From contig NZ_OBEA01000004.1 of NCBI RefSeq assembly GCF_900215355.1, positions 62,001 through 126,000 of the forward strand: DNA of 64,000 nucleotides, read 5' to 3'. The translations under genes and the position numbers were made by a program. The stretch comes from Pseudooceanicola antarcticus. GTDB lineage: Bacteria; Pseudomonadota; Alphaproteobacteria; Rhodobacterales; Rhodobacteraceae. Below, piece by piece: positions 49,280-59,234 of this stretch; position 1 is the first letter of the stretch, and each line of letters begins with the position of its first letter. The notes under the pieces are model-generated. The model saw only the letters and a list, made by a program, of their open reading frames with translations. It did not search any database and was not told where the DNA came from.

Positions 49280-50694
49280 GCGGCAAACCTCCGGCCCGCG
49301 CGCAGTGACAGCGCCGAGAGCGTCAGGGTTGGATTGGCGGGAGAGCAGCTGGGAAAGGCCCCGCTGCCCAGCACGAAGAGGTTTTCCAGCCCGTGCAGCC
49401 GCAGGTCGGGATCTGTGACGGAGCTGTCGGGGTCGGTGCCCATGCGGTGCGTGCCCTGAATGTGGAACTCGGTATCGGCTTCGTGGAGGGTTTCGATATT
49501 CTCGACCGTGAAGGGCAAAATGTCGGGCAACCCTTCGAGGGTCCGTTGCAGCCCGAGCTGCGCGTAGTCCGAATGGCCCACCCATTCGACGAAGGGCTCT
49601 CCGTCCTCGTTCAGCCGCACGCGGTTTTCGGCGCGCGGCAGATCCTCGGCGATCAGCTTGATGTGCATCCGCTCGGTCCAGCGCCCGCGCGCGTTGCGCA
49701 GCAGGTTGGGGGCGTTGTAGTTCTCGATCAGCACCGCTGCCTGGTCGCGCCGGTGCGGGCCGTCATAGGCCTGGTAACCGTGCAGGGTGATCGAGGAGCC
49801 GCCGAACCAGTTGGGCTGATCGATGTCCACCGACAGCGTGTACGAGACCTGCTCATGCAGGTAGCATCCGACCACTGGCCCGCCCAGGCCCGAGCGCATC
49901 AGGATGGCGGCATTGAAATAGCCATTGGTCGCCAGGGCAAAATGCCCGGCTCTCAGGCGATGCTCGCCGCCGTCGTGGCGCAGGATCATCGCCTCGGCCC
50001 TGCCGTTGCGGGTCTCGATGCGGTGGCATTCAGTGCCGGTCAGCAAGTGCACGCCGGGCCGAGCGAAATGGTGGATACCGTTCATCACGGTGAACTTCGC
50101 CTCCACCGGGCAGTCGTGGCAGATCCCGTTGGCGCAGCAGGAGGCGCGGGAGCCGCCGCTGGCCCGCGCTGTCGCAACCGGGGTCCAGTGCAACGGGTCA
50201 TCGGCGATCATCAGCACATCCGTCCGCGACAGGGCATGGGGCGGGTGAGGATAGTCCGTCTCGCGCGGTATCAGCGCCCGATTGGCCTCGCCCGCGATCT
50301 CCATCACCGTCTCGACCTCGTCGTAGAAGGGCGAGAGGTCCTCGTAGGACAGCGGCCAGTCGAGGCCCTGCCCATAGAGCGAGGCGAGGCGGAAGTCGCT
50401 GGGGTGAAAGCGCGGGGTCTGCCCCCACCAGCAGTTCGAGTTGCCCCCGAAGAGCGTATGGGCCCCGAAGGTCTTCTGGCGGTCCGAGCGGTTGCGGACG
50501 GGGATGCTCTCGAGCGGTCGCTTGCCCTCGAGGATCTGGTCCTGCCAGGGGACGACATCGCCCTTCTCGACGATCAGCACCGAGAGCTCACGTGGCAGAC
50601 CCATGCAGAAGAACATCGCCGCGAAGCTTGAGCCGGCGATCACCACATCCCACTGCCGCGCAAGCGCGGTTTCTGCATCAATTCTGTCGATCAT
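49276..50694 (-). CDS. GMC-family oxidoreductase
   Basis: FAD-dependent alcohol or sugar dehydrogenase. 472 residues. The N-terminal dinucleotide motif reads DVVIAGSSFAAM, a degenerate GxGxxG. CCANGICHDCPVEAKF is a Cys-rich segment near residues 170-185. The C-terminal GMC signature is GTHRMGTDPDSSV and NPTLTLSALSLR with the His and Asn active-site pair. Followed, with ATGA overlap, by a small Tat-like partner. Substrate unknown. Confidence 0.88.
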   Translation of the reverse strand: MIDRIDAETALARQWDVVIAGSSFAAMFFCMGLPRELSVLIVEKGDVVPWQDQILEGKRPLESIPVRNRSDRQKTFGAHTLFGGNSNCWWGQTPRFHPSDFRLASLYGQGLDWPLSYEDLSPFYDEVETVMEIAGEANRALIPRETDYPHPPHALSRTDVLMIADDPLHWTPVATARASGGSRASCCANGICHDCPVEAKFTVMNGIHHFARPGVHLLTGTECHRIETRNGRAEAMILRHDGGEHRLRAGHFALATNGYFNAAILMRSGLGGPVVGCYLHEQVSYTLSVDIDQPNWFGGSSITLHGYQAYDGPHRRDQAAVLIENYNAPNLLRNARGRWTERMHIKLIAEDLPRAENRVRLNEDGEPFVEWVGHSDYAQLGLQRTLEGLPDILPFTVENIETLHEADTEFHIQGTHRMGTDPDSSVTDPDLRLHGLENLFVLGSGAFPSCSPANPTLTLSALSLRAGRRFAA

Positions 50695-50790
50695 CCGGCG
50701 TCCATTGGGTCCCGCTGAACCTAGTGACGTGGCGCGGGCCGGGCAAGCATTGCGGGACCCGGCAGGGGCGTGCCGGAGCGCGCTGCCCGC

Positions 50791-51633
50791 TTAGCCGGCG
50801 GCGATATTGCGGGCCAATGCGCAGAATTGCTCAAGCCCGACGGTCTCGGCGCGGTCGGTGGGCTGGATGCCCGAGGCCAGCAGCCGGTCTTCCAGGTCCG
50901 GGGCAATGCCCTTCAGCGCCGCGCGCAGCATCTTGCGCCGCTGGTTGAAGGCGCGGGCGACCACGCGCTCCAGCACCTTGGGATCGGCCGGGTAGCGCGG
51001 CTCGGGCAGGGCGGTCAGATGCACCACGGCGGAAGAGACCTTGGGCGGCGGGGTGAAGGCCTCGGGCGGCAGGCTGATGGCGATCCGCGCCTCGGCCCGC
51101 CAGGAGGCCAGCAGCGCCAGGCGGCCATAGGCCTTCGAGCCGGGCTGGGCGACGATGCGCTCGGCCACCTCGCGCTGGAACATCAGCGTCAGGCTTTCCC
51201 AGAAGGGCGGCCATTCGGGCGGCGTCAGCCAGCGCACCAGAAGCTCGGTGCCGACATTGTAGGGCAGGTTGGCGGCGATGCGGATCGGGGGCGTCAGATG
51301 CTCCAGCGGGTCGATCTGAAGGGCGTCGCCCTCGATCACCTGCAGGCGGCCCGGATAATGCGCCGCCACTTCCGCGAGCGCGGGCAGGCAACGGGCGTCC
51401 TTCTCGATCGCCAGCACCTTGCGCGCGCCTTCTGACAGCAGCCCTCGGGTCAGGCCACCGGGGCCGGGGCCGATCTCCAGCACGTCGCACTCCGTCAGAT
51501 CGCCCGCCTGGCGGGCGATCTTTGCGGTCAGGTTCAGGTCCAGCAGGAAGTTCTGGCCCAGCGATTTCTTCGCCGCAAGGCCATGGGTCGAGATCACCTC
51601 GCGCAGGGGCGGGAGGCCGTCGATGGCGGCCAT
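50791..51633 (-). CDS. rsmA: 16S rRNA dimethyladenosine transferase RsmA
   Basis: Dimethylates A1518/A1519 of 16S rRNA. 280 residues. [10 protein letters not shown] and the SAM motif [15 protein letters not shown] (about 50-64) precede [15 protein letters not shown], the NLPY catalytic motif. ATG 51633 directly abuts the TAG of surA (51634-51636) with no gap. Last gene of the lptF-lptG-lptD-surA-rsmA strand run. Confidence 0.95.
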   Translation of the reverse strand: MAAIDGLPPLREVISTHGLAAKKSLGQNFLLDLNLTAKIARQAGDLTECDVLEIGPGPGGLTRGLLSEGARKVLAIEKDARCLPALAEVAAHYPGRLQVIEGDALQIDPLEHLTPPIRIAANLPYNVGTELLVRWLTPPEWPPFWESLTLMFQREVAERIVAQPGSKAYGRLALLASWRAEARIAISLPPEAFTPPPKVSSAVVHLTALPEPRYPADPKVLERVVARAFNQRRKMLRAALKGIAPDLEDRLLASGIQPTDRAETVGLEQFCALARNIAAG

Positions 51634-52896
51634 CTACTCGACGATGCGGGCTTCGGAGCGCAGCTGCGCCAGATAGCCCTCGGCATAGGAGCCCAGACGA
51701 CGGTTCTGCAGCTGTTGCAGCACGGCACCCCGGTCGATCTCGCCCTCGGCGACCCCACCGGGGGTGCGTCCGCAGAGCATCAGGAAGACCAGGGTCTGGC
51801 CGTTGTTGGCGGTCAGCGCGGTCGAGACCTCGTTGTCGTCGAGCTTGGCGAGCTCCAGCGCGATGTCCGAGGGCACCTCGGCCGGGGTCAGCGTGTCGCG
51901 GGCCAGGACCTCTTCGGGCTGGCCAAGTGCCAGACCATAGAGATCGTCACAGGTGTCGATCTGCGCCTCGATCTCGGCGGCCTTTGCCAGCGCCTCGGGG
52001 GAGCGGCCACCGGGGATGAAGTAGCGGGCATATTCGATGGCGGAATATTCCTGGCGCGCGGCGCCGCTTTCCTGGATCGCACGCAGCTGGAACAGGGCGA
52101 AGGCGCCGTTGACCTGCTGCGGAGCGGTCACCTCACCGGGGCGCAGGCCCATGATCACCGGCTGCAGCGCCGGGGGCAGGTTAGAGATGCTCATCCAGCT
52201 GATGCGGCCGCCCTCATCGCGGCTCGGCGCGGCAGAATACTGGCGCGCGGCGGCCGCGAAATCGTCGATGCTGGTCAGCTGCGAGATCTGGCGCGCCAGA
52301 TCGCCCGCGGCCTGCGGGTTCTGGGCGGTCGGAATGAAGATCTCGGACAGCAGGACCTGCACGCCGCCCTCGCGGGCCTGGCTGGCGATGGCACGGTCGA
52401 TCTCTTCTTCCGAGACATTCACCTTGCCCGCGAAGAGACCCCGCACCACCTGGCGCCAGACCACGTTGGAGGCGATGAAATCGCGGTAGGTCTGGGCGGC
52501 GATGCCCTCCTGCTCCAGTGCGGCGACGAATTGCTCCAGCGGCAGATTGGCCTGCGAGGCGAATTGCTCCATCGAGGTGCGCACGTCCTCGGGGTTGGCG
52601 GCAAGGCCGAAGCGTTCGGCGGCGCCGGCCTTGAGGCGGTCCTCGATCAGCTGCTCGCGGGCCAGCTCGGCGGTGTCGCCGGGGGCGTTGAAGACCTGCA
52701 GCAGGCGGGCGCGCTGGTCCAGTTCGTATTCGGTGATCACCTTGTCATTGACGCGGATCGCCGGGCCGAAGCTCTGCGCCGCGGCGGGCAGGGCGGTGCC
52801 CATGAGCGCGAGGCAGGCCGCCAGCGGCGACAGCAACCGCGAGAGCCTGCGGCTGGCCCTGCGGGGACGGGGACCTTGCGAATGGGATCTTGTCAT
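51634..52896 (-). CDS. surA: SurA-like periplasmic peptidyl-prolyl isomerase
   Basis: Periplasmic chaperone for outer-membrane proteins. 420 residues from ATG 52896 (MTRSHSQGPRPRR), chosen because it gives a basic n-region, a hydrophobic core LAACLALMGTALPAAA and a cut before QSFGP; in-frame starts at 52911 and 52926 are possible. The SurA N-domain (SFGPAIRVNDKVITEYELDQRARLL) is followed by one parvulin-like domain, with VLLSEIFIP and RDEGGRISWMSI. Between lptD and rsmA as in many proteobacteria, but pdxA, often found here, is absent. Confidence 0.9.
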   Translation of the reverse strand: MTRSHSQGPRPRRASRRLSRLLSPLAACLALMGTALPAAAQSFGPAIRVNDKVITEYELDQRARLLQVFNAPGDTAELAREQLIEDRLKAGAAERFGLAANPEDVRTSMEQFASQANLPLEQFVAALEQEGIAAQTYRDFIASNVVWRQVVRGLFAGKVNVSEEEIDRAIASQAREGGVQVLLSEIFIPTAQNPQAAGDLARQISQLTSIDDFAAAARQYSAAPSRDEGGRISWMSISNLPPALQPVIMGLRPGEVTAPQQVNGAFALFQLRAIQESGAARQEYSAIEYARYFIPGGRSPEALAKAAEIEAQIDTCDDLYGLALGQPEEVLARDTLTPAEVPSDIALELAKLDDNEVSTALTANNGQTLVFLMLCGRTPGGVAEGEIDRGAVLQQLQNRRLGSYAEGYLAQLRSEARIVE

Positions 52897-52976
52897 GTCT
52901 GCCCTGCTCATCTCTGCCTTCGTCACTTTCCGGCGGAATAGGTGAATGGCTCCGCCCTTTAGCCCTATCTATATCG

Positions 52977-52989
52977 GATCGGGCCGATC
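52977..52989. promoter_or_regulatory. 13-bp palindrome between lptD and surA
   Basis: GATCGG-G-CCGATC, perfect around one base, 81 bases above the surA start. Operator or part of a weak attenuator; nothing else supports either. Confidence 0.35.
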
Positions 52990-53031
52990 TCTCAATCGCT
53001 TCCTGCCGCGGGGGCCGTCAAGGCCCGTGCC

Positions 53032-55290
53032 CTACTTGCAGGACTTGCTGGATACCTTGCTGCCGTCCGAGGCCTGGAAGCCGCGCAATCCGACGGTGAA
53101 ACTGAAATCGGTCGAGGGGGACAGCACGGTGGAAGAGGCAAAGCTCTTGGACACCGAGAAGGCCACGTCGACGCATTCATTGGACCATTTGACGCCGAAA
53201 CCCGCCTGGGCCAGGCGGTCGTCGGCCACATCGTAGCGCACGTTCGCCGAGGTCAGCCAGCTGTCGTTCCAGCGGTAATCCCCCGCGACCACCCATTCCG
53301 AGATCACGTTGGGCCGATCCTCGTCCAGGTCGCCGGCCAGCCAGACATAGGAGGCCGCGAGCGAGACGCTCTCGTTGTTCCAGGCCGCGCGGGCTTCGGT
53401 CTTGTGCGGGTCGATGCCGCCCTCGAAAAGGCCGCGGGCCGAGAGGCTGAAGCCGTCGTCGGTGCTGATCTGCCCGGCGATCAGCAGATCCGAGAACTGC
53501 GAACTGAGGCCTGAGGACTCGCTGAAGGCGGGGTCGGGGTCTTCCTGCACCACCTGGCCCAGCACCAGGCGGCCTTCCCAGCCCGAGGGGTCGAAATGGC
53601 TGAACGAGACCCCGTAGGCCCCACGCCAGCCACGTTCGCGCCGGTCGGGGGCGGTGAAACGGGTGAGGCCCAGCAGGTTGCCCTCGTCGAATTCAAGCCG
53701 GGTGCTCTCGTCATTGGCCACATCCAGCGCGGTGCCGCCGGACCAGGCGAGCTGGGCGACGGGTTCCAGCACCTGGGTTCCGCCGCCGGGCAGCTGGCGC
53801 AGCATCGGCCAGCTCAGCGTCAGGGCCCCCATCGGGGTGACGCCGGTCTGGTTGACGGGCAGGCCGGCATCCTGGCCGGTGCGGAAGGCATCCAGGGCGA
53901 CCCCGGCCACCAGCTCGGCGCGCAGACCGGCAGGCAGGGTGTACCAGCGGCGCCAGTCGGCGCTGGCAGAGAGCCGCGTCACGTCACGCCCGTCGGTCAC
54001 GCTATCGGTATCGGGCCCGTCGATATCGCTGTCGGAATAGCGGTGGTGATGGTGCCACTCGGTGCCCAGGCGCAGCTCTCCGCCCAGCATCGCCGGGAAA
54101 TGGCGCATCTCGTAGCTGGCATCGCCGATGATCGAGGGCAGGGTCGAGTTGTCCTCGTCGTCGCGCAGCGAATAGTAGTGGGTCAGCGAGAGGCTGAGCC
54201 ATTCGTCCCGCCGCGCGCGCTCCACCGCCAGCCGGCTGTCGAGGCGGTCCTTGCTGGAATAGGCGTAGTCGGCCAGGTATCCGTCATCGGCCACCGCCTC
54301 GATGTCGAAGCTCAGCACCAGGTCGCGGGGCAGCAGGAAGCGGCCCGCCGCCTCGATATAGCCGCGCGCCTCGTCGGGCAGCAGCTCGTCCGAGCTGATC
54401 GCGCCCGAGATGCCAAGCGCGCCCTCGGCGAAGGCCTGGCGGTAGCGGAATTCCAGGGTGCGGCTGTTCTGCGACATATAGGGCGTCAGCAGCAGGTCAC
54501 GGCTTTCGCCGATGGCCCAGAAATAGGGCAGCTTCAGCCCGGTCCCCAGCCGCGAATTGCGCTTGATCGAGGGGATCAGGAACCCAGTCGCCCGCGTCTG
54601 GTTCGGATCGGGCATCCGCATGTGCGGCAGGTAGAGCAGCGGCACCCCGAGCACCTCGAAGCGCGCTGCGTCGAAGTAGATCTGGCCCGCCTCGGCGTCA
54701 TGGGTCACCCGCCTGGCGCGGATCTGCCAGAGCGGCGGGCGCCCGTCGTCGCAGACGTGGCAGGACGAGACCGTGGCCTTGACCAGTTCCGAGTAGCGCT
54801 CTTCGCTGCGGGTGATCTGCGCCGCCGCCATCTGCACTTGCGACGAGAGCATCATCCGCGCCCCGGTCAGCAGGCCATTGCGCAGATCGGCGTCGAGCCG
54901 CGCGGCATCGGCGACGATCACCGTCTCGCCGCCCTCCTGGGTCAGGCGGATCGGGCCTTCGATGACCAGCTCTCCGGTCGACTGGTCGAAAGAGATCTTC
55001 GAGGCGCTGAGCCGGACATCGCCCTGCAGCGCCTCGACGTTGCCCTCGGCCACGATGCGGTCATTGCCGGCCAGCCAGATGCGGTCGGCCACCAGCATGG
55101 CGGCTTCAGAGCGCGCCTGCGCCTGGGTTTCGGTCTGCGCCTGCGCCTGGTGCGGCGGCAGCAGCACCGGGGCGAGGCCCAGCACGGCGGCAAGGGTCAC
55201 GGTCGCCAGCGGGCGCCGGGCAGTCCCGCGCCGGGGGGCACGGGCCCCTGCGTCGGTGGTGCAAGGGGCGGGGCGGAAAGGAGCCGCCAT
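53032..55290 (-). CDS. lptD: LPS-assembly protein LptD
   Basis: Outer-membrane translocon that inserts LPS into the outer leaflet. 752 residues: signal peptide to about residue 50 (AQAQ), an OstA/LptA-like N-terminal domain (ADRIWLAGNDRIVAEGNVEAL onward), and a C-terminal barrel. Cys pairs needed for the LptD disulphide are seen at SSCHVCDD and near the very C terminus (SKSCK), with NECVDV between. Its ATG shares one base with the lptG stop (TGATG). Confidence 0.95.
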   Translation of the reverse strand: MAAPFRPAPCTTDAGARAPRRGTARRPLATVTLAAVLGLAPVLLPPHQAQAQTETQAQARSEAAMLVADRIWLAGNDRIVAEGNVEALQGDVRLSASKISFDQSTGELVIEGPIRLTQEGGETVIVADAARLDADLRNGLLTGARMMLSSQVQMAAAQITRSEERYSELVKATVSSCHVCDDGRPPLWQIRARRVTHDAEAGQIYFDAARFEVLGVPLLYLPHMRMPDPNQTRATGFLIPSIKRNSRLGTGLKLPYFWAIGESRDLLLTPYMSQNSRTLEFRYRQAFAEGALGISGAISSDELLPDEARGYIEAAGRFLLPRDLVLSFDIEAVADDGYLADYAYSSKDRLDSRLAVERARRDEWLSLSLTHYYSLRDDEDNSTLPSIIGDASYEMRHFPAMLGGELRLGTEWHHHHRYSDSDIDGPDTDSVTDGRDVTRLSASADWRRWYTLPAGLRAELVAGVALDAFRTGQDAGLPVNQTGVTPMGALTLSWPMLRQLPGGGTQVLEPVAQLAWSGGTALDVANDESTRLEFDEGNLLGLTRFTAPDRRERGWRGAYGVSFSHFDPSGWEGRLVLGQVVQEDPDPAFSESSGLSSQFSDLLIAGQISTDDGFSLSARGLFEGGIDPHKTEARAAWNNESVSLAASYVWLAGDLDEDRPNVISEWVVAGDYRWNDSWLTSANVRYDVADDRLAQAGFGVKWSNECVDVAFSVSKSFASSTVLSPSTDFSFTVGLRGFQASDGSKVSSKSCK

Positions 55291-56405
55291 CAGCCATCCT
55301 CCATCTGTAGCAAGAGCCCGGTGGACAGCAGAAGCGCTGCAACCGGCGGCGCCCAGGCCGCCAGCATCACCGGGATCTGTCCGTTCTCGCCCAGCACCTG
55401 TGCGAAGTTCCGGATGTAGTAAAGGGAAAAGCCCAGCATGATCGCCACCAGCACCGACTGTCCGGTCTTGCCGAAGCGCGCCGGGCGCATGGTGAAGGCC
55501 GCCGAGACCACGACCATGGCCAGCAGGAAGAGCGGCCGGGCGAGTTCCATCTGCAGCCAGACCATGTGGCGGCGGGCCGAGAACCCGGCGCTTTCCAGCT
55601 GCGAGATATAGGCCGGAAGCTCCCAGACCGGGATCGCGGAGGGGTCGCCGAAGCTGTCGCGGATGCGCTCTTCGGTCAGGGTCGAGGGCAGGGAGTAGCT
55701 GTCATGGTATTCCGCCAGGGCCTCGGGGTTGATGCCCTCGCCAAGTGGCCAGAGCTTGACCCCGCGCAGCGCCCAGGCACCGCTGACCAGCTTGGCGCTT
55801 TCGGCCTCGATGCGGCGCAGCGGCCCGCCGCCCTCGCCATCGGGGCCTGAGGGCGCATAGGCCAGCATGGTGACATCGAAGAGCTCCGTGGCCTGGGGGT
55901 TGGCGCGGGCCGCGCGGATCACCGTCTGGCCGTTGCTGCCGCCCTGGCGCAGCCAGAGCCCCTCGGCCGAGACCGAGAGCGTGTCGACGCCGCCCGAGCG
56001 ATAGCTCTCGGCCACCGCCTCGAAGCGTTTCGAGGTCGAGGCGACGATGGGGTTCATCATGCCGACCGAGACCAGCCCGATCAGCAGCGCCACCGCCAGC
56101 GGTGCCAGCAGCGTCTTCAGCCCCGAGCGCCCGACGGCGCGGGCAACCACCAGCTCTGACGAGCGCGCCAGCGCCAGGAAAAGCGAAACGGTGGCAAGGA
56201 TCATGATCAGCGGCAGGATCTCGTAGAGACCGGCGGGCAGGTTCAGCAGCACCAGCCCCAGCACCTGGTCCAGCGAGACGTCGTAATTCGACATCTTCCG
56301 GTTCTGCTCGACCAGGTCGATCATGGCGGTCAGCAGGAAGAAGATACCGAAGATCAGGAAGAACGACTTGGCGAAGCGACGGGCGAAATAGGCGTGCAGG
56401 ATCAT
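55290..56405 (-). CDS. lptG: LPS export permease LptG
   Basis: 371 residues, YjgP/YjgQ family, inner-membrane half of the LptBFG ABC exporter. Three helices at each end (RFAKSFFLIFGIFFLLTAM, then LMNLPAG-type, and MVVVSAAFTMRP, SVLVAIMLGFSLYYI, AAWAPPVAALLLSTGL) flank a periplasmic beta-jellyroll. Its stop overlaps the lptD start by one base and its start overlaps lptF by four. Confidence 0.95.
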   Translation of the reverse strand: MILHAYFARRFAKSFFLIFGIFFLLTAMIDLVEQNRKMSNYDVSLDQVLGLVLLNLPAGLYEILPLIMILATVSLFLALARSSELVVARAVGRSGLKTLLAPLAVALLIGLVSVGMMNPIVASTSKRFEAVAESYRSGGVDTLSVSAEGLWLRQGGSNGQTVIRAARANPQATELFDVTMLAYAPSGPDGEGGGPLRRIEAESAKLVSGAWALRGVKLWPLGEGINPEALAEYHDSYSLPSTLTEERIRDSFGDPSAIPVWELPAYISQLESAGFSARRHMVWLQMELARPLFLLAMVVVSAAFTMRPARFGKTGQSVLVAIMLGFSLYYIRNFAQVLGENGQIPVMLAAWAPPVAALLLSTGLLLQMEDG

Positions 56406-57562
56406 GCGGTGGCCTCCGCCTCGGGCAGGGCCCTGTCACGGGGGCGATGCGCGCGGGCCGCCCAGGCGAGCAACCCTACCGACAGCAGCGCGCCCACCAG
56501 GGTGGGCAGGTAGAGCAGCGGCCAGAGATCGGCATCCTTGCGCACGGGATCGGTCACCAGCCCCTCGACGAATTTCACCACGATCAGCAGCGAGACGGCG
56601 AAGACGATCTGCTTCCAGACACCGAAGCGCGAGAAGCCCCCGACCTGCAGCGCCGAGAAGCCGATGAGCGCCGCCACGACACAGAGCAGCGCCTGGGTGA
56701 AGCGGCCATGGGCCTCCTGCACGACCCAGCCCTCGCTGCGGCCGGTGACCGCCATGGCGGTCTCGGTCCGGGCCAGCAGCCGCCAGGTCGAGAGGTCGCG
56801 GATGCCGAGCTTCACCTCGTCAGAGACGTCGATCAACGCGCCCACGTCATAGGCGAAGTCCTCGAAATGGGTGGTGTAGAGCCGCCGTGTCTGCAGATCC
56901 AGCGTCTGCGCCAGCCCGTCGACCATGACCAGCTTCGGCTCAGGCTCTGCCTCGGGGTCCTCGGCGGTGTTGACCAGGTAGGCGCGGGCGGCCGAGTAGT
57001 TCTGCACCTCCTCGCTGTCGCGGCGGTCCGACAGGAAGACATCATGCAGCGCGCCATCGGCGTCGATGTCGCGGATGTAGAAGGTGATCCCCGGTGCCGG
57101 GTGCAGGAAGGTGCCCTCGGTCAGCATCCGCGCGGTGACATTGCGCGAGATCTCCTTGTTGCGGGTCACGATCTCGGAATGGCTCATCGGCACCAGCAGG
57201 TGGGTCAGCACCGACATCATGGCGGCGGTGATCAGCCCGAAACTCAGCACAGGACGGGCCAGCCGCCAGGGTGAGAAGCCGGTGGCCTGCATCACCACCA
57301 GCTCGGATTCCGAGGCCAGCCGGTTGGTCACGTAGACCGCTCCGGCAAAGACCGCCATCGGCAGGGTGATGCGCATGACATTGGGCAGGGTGAGCGCGGT
57401 ATATTCCAGAAAGACCCAGGCCGACTGCCCGTCGGCAATCAGCTGGTCGAAGAGGCGCACTGCGGAATTGATCCAGTAGATCGCCACCAGGATCAGGGCG
57501 AAGAATCCGAAGAGCGTCATAAGCTGCGACAGCAGGTATCTGTCGAATCGCGCCACGCGCAC
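56402..57562 (-). CDS. lptF: LPS export permease LptF
   Basis: 386 residues, partner of LptG in the LptBFG exporter. N-terminal FDRYLLSQLMTLFGFFALILVAIYW and three further helices precede the periplasmic domain; three helices follow, ending near residue 370. No lptB lies in the window. First gene of the lptF-lptG-lptD-surA-rsmA run, divergent from pepA across 214 bases. Confidence 0.95.
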   Translation of the reverse strand: MRVARFDRYLLSQLMTLFGFFALILVAIYWINSAVRLFDQLIADGQSAWVFLEYTALTLPNVMRITLPMAVFAGAVYVTNRLASESELVVMQATGFSPWRLARPVLSFGLITAAMMSVLTHLLVPMSHSEIVTRNKEISRNVTARMLTEGTFLHPAPGITFYIRDIDADGALHDVFLSDRRDSEEVQNYSAARAYLVNTAEDPEAEPEPKLVMVDGLAQTLDLQTRRLYTTHFEDFAYDVGALIDVSDEVKLGIRDLSTWRLLARTETAMAVTGRSEGWVVQEAHGRFTQALLCVVAALIGFSALQVGGFSRFGVWKQIVFAVSLLIVVKFVEGLVTDPVRKDADLWPLLYLPTLVGALLSVGLLAWAARAHRPRDRALPEAEATA

Positions 57563-57776
57563 CCCCGGATCTTCTGGTTCTTGATGTAATCAGCAGCAGC
57601 GGCCCGCCCCCCGGCGAACCTTCGGGAAAGTCTAGCGGGTTTCCCCGCTCGGGAAAACTGCAATCTGGTCAAACCGTGGGCCCCGCGTTAGCTTCCCGCG
57701 ACAACCCGCCTGTGCGCGCCGCCCGCTTCGACGGGCCCGAGGCGCCCGGCTCCCGCGATCAGCCAAGGAATGACCA

Positions 57777-59231
57777 GTGACCCAACCCGTTTCCCTCCGT
57801 TTCACCGAGACCGATCTTGACGCCCTGCCGGGGCAGGAGGGCCGTCTCGCCGTGGTCGTCTCGCCCGATGGCAAGCTCTCGGCCCCGGCGCGCAGGGTGA
57901 ACAAGCTGACGAAGGGCGCATTGGTGCGGCTGACCGGCTCGGCGCGCTGGTCGAAGGTGAAGGAGGGCGAGGTGATCACCCTGGCCTTCCCGCAGGGCCT
58001 GGCCGCCGAAGCGCTGGACGTGGTGGTGCTGTCCCGCAAGCCCGAGATGGCGCTGCTGCGCCGCACTGGTGCCGCCCTGGGCAAGCTCCTGGGCGAAGAG
58101 GGGATGCTGGTGCTGACCGGCAACCTCAAGGGCGCAGAGGACCTGGCCCTGGGCCTGAAGCTGCGCGCCTATGAATACGATGCCCAGAAAACCACCAAGG
58201 CCAGCCCGAAGGGCGCGGTGACGATCATGGGCAGCGACCTGCCCGAGGCCGCAGCCGTCGATGCGCTGGCGGAGGGCGTCTTCTTCACCCGCGACCTGGT
58301 CAATGCGCCGGCCAACATCCTGACAACCCAGAGCTTTGCCGATCAGCTGGAAGAGCTGAGCGCCCTTGGCGTCGAGGTCGAAGTTCTGGAGGAACCCGAT
58401 CTCGAGAAGCTGGGCATGGGCGCGCTGCTGGCGGTCGGCAAGGCCTCCGAGATGCCCTCGAAGGTGGTGGTGATGCAGTGGAAGGGCGGCGCGGACGAGG
58501 CGCCGCTGGCGCTGATCGGCAAGGGCGTGGTCTTCGACACCGGCGGCATCTCGATCAAGCCCGTGGGCGGCATGGAGGACATGACCATGGACATGGGTGG
58601 CGCGGGCACCGTCGCCGGCACCATGAAGACCCTGGCCCTGCGCGGCGCCAAGGCCAACGTGGTGGGCCTGGTCGGGCTGGTCGAGAATACGCTGGCGGGC
58701 AATGCCTATCGCCCCGGCGATGCGCTGACCACGATGAAGGGCGACACGGTCGAGGTGATCACCACCGACGCCGAAGGCCGCCTCGTGCTTTGCGATGTCA
58801 TGTGGTACGCGCAGGAGCGCTTCAAGCCCGCGGGCATGGTCGACCTGGCGACGCTGACCGGCGCGGTGATCATCGCGCTCGGACACGAGATGACCGGCAC
58901 CTGGTCCAATGACGATGCCTTCTGCGGCAAGTTCCTGAAGGCCGCCGAGGCCGAGGGCGAGGGCGCCTGGCGGATGCCGCTGGCAGCGGGCTACGACGCG
59001 CAGCTGAAAAGCCGGATCTCGGACATGAAGAACGTCGGCGGGCGGCCTGCGGGCTCGATCACCGCGGCGCAGTTCCTCAAGCGCTTCGTCAAGGACGAGA
59101 CCCCCTGGATTCACCTCGACATCGCCGGCACCGCCATGGTCAAGGCGGGCACCGACCTGGCGCCCGGCGGTGCCACGGGCTGGGGTGTGCTGGCGCTGAA
59201 CCGGCTTGTCGCCGACAGTTTCGAGGTCTGA
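57777..59231 (+). CDS. pepA: Leucyl aminopeptidase PepA
   Basis: M17 cytosol aminopeptidase, hexameric and dinuclear zinc. 484 residues. The catalytic core has GKGVVFDTGGISIKP, NVVGLVGLVENTLAGNAYRPGD-type segments, and the M17 hallmark NTDAEGRL (here TTDAEGRLVLCD). The start is GTG 57777 with AAGGA seven bases upstream. PepA can also bind DNA in other species. Confidence 0.94.
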   Translation: MTQPVSLRFTETDLDALPGQEGRLAVVVSPDGKLSAPARRVNKLTKGALVRLTGSARWSKVKEGEVITLAFPQGLAAEALDVVVLSRKPEMALLRRTGAALGKLLGEEGMLVLTGNLKGAEDLALGLKLRAYEYDAQKTTKASPKGAVTIMGSDLPEAAAVDALAEGVFFTRDLVNAPANILTTQSFADQLEELSALGVEVEVLEEPDLEKLGMGALLAVGKASEMPSKVVVMQWKGGADEAPLALIGKGVVFDTGGISIKPVGGMEDMTMDMGGAGTVAGTMKTLALRGAKANVVGLVGLVENTLAGNAYRPGDALTTMKGDTVEVITTDAEGRLVLCDVMWYAQERFKPAGMVDLATLTGAVIIALGHEMTGTWSNDDAFCGKFLKAAEAEGEGAWRMPLAAGYDAQLKSRISDMKNVGGRPAGSITAAQFLKRFVKDETPWIHLDIAGTAMVKAGTDLAPGGATGWGVLALNRLVADSFEV

Positions 59232-59234
59232 TCC

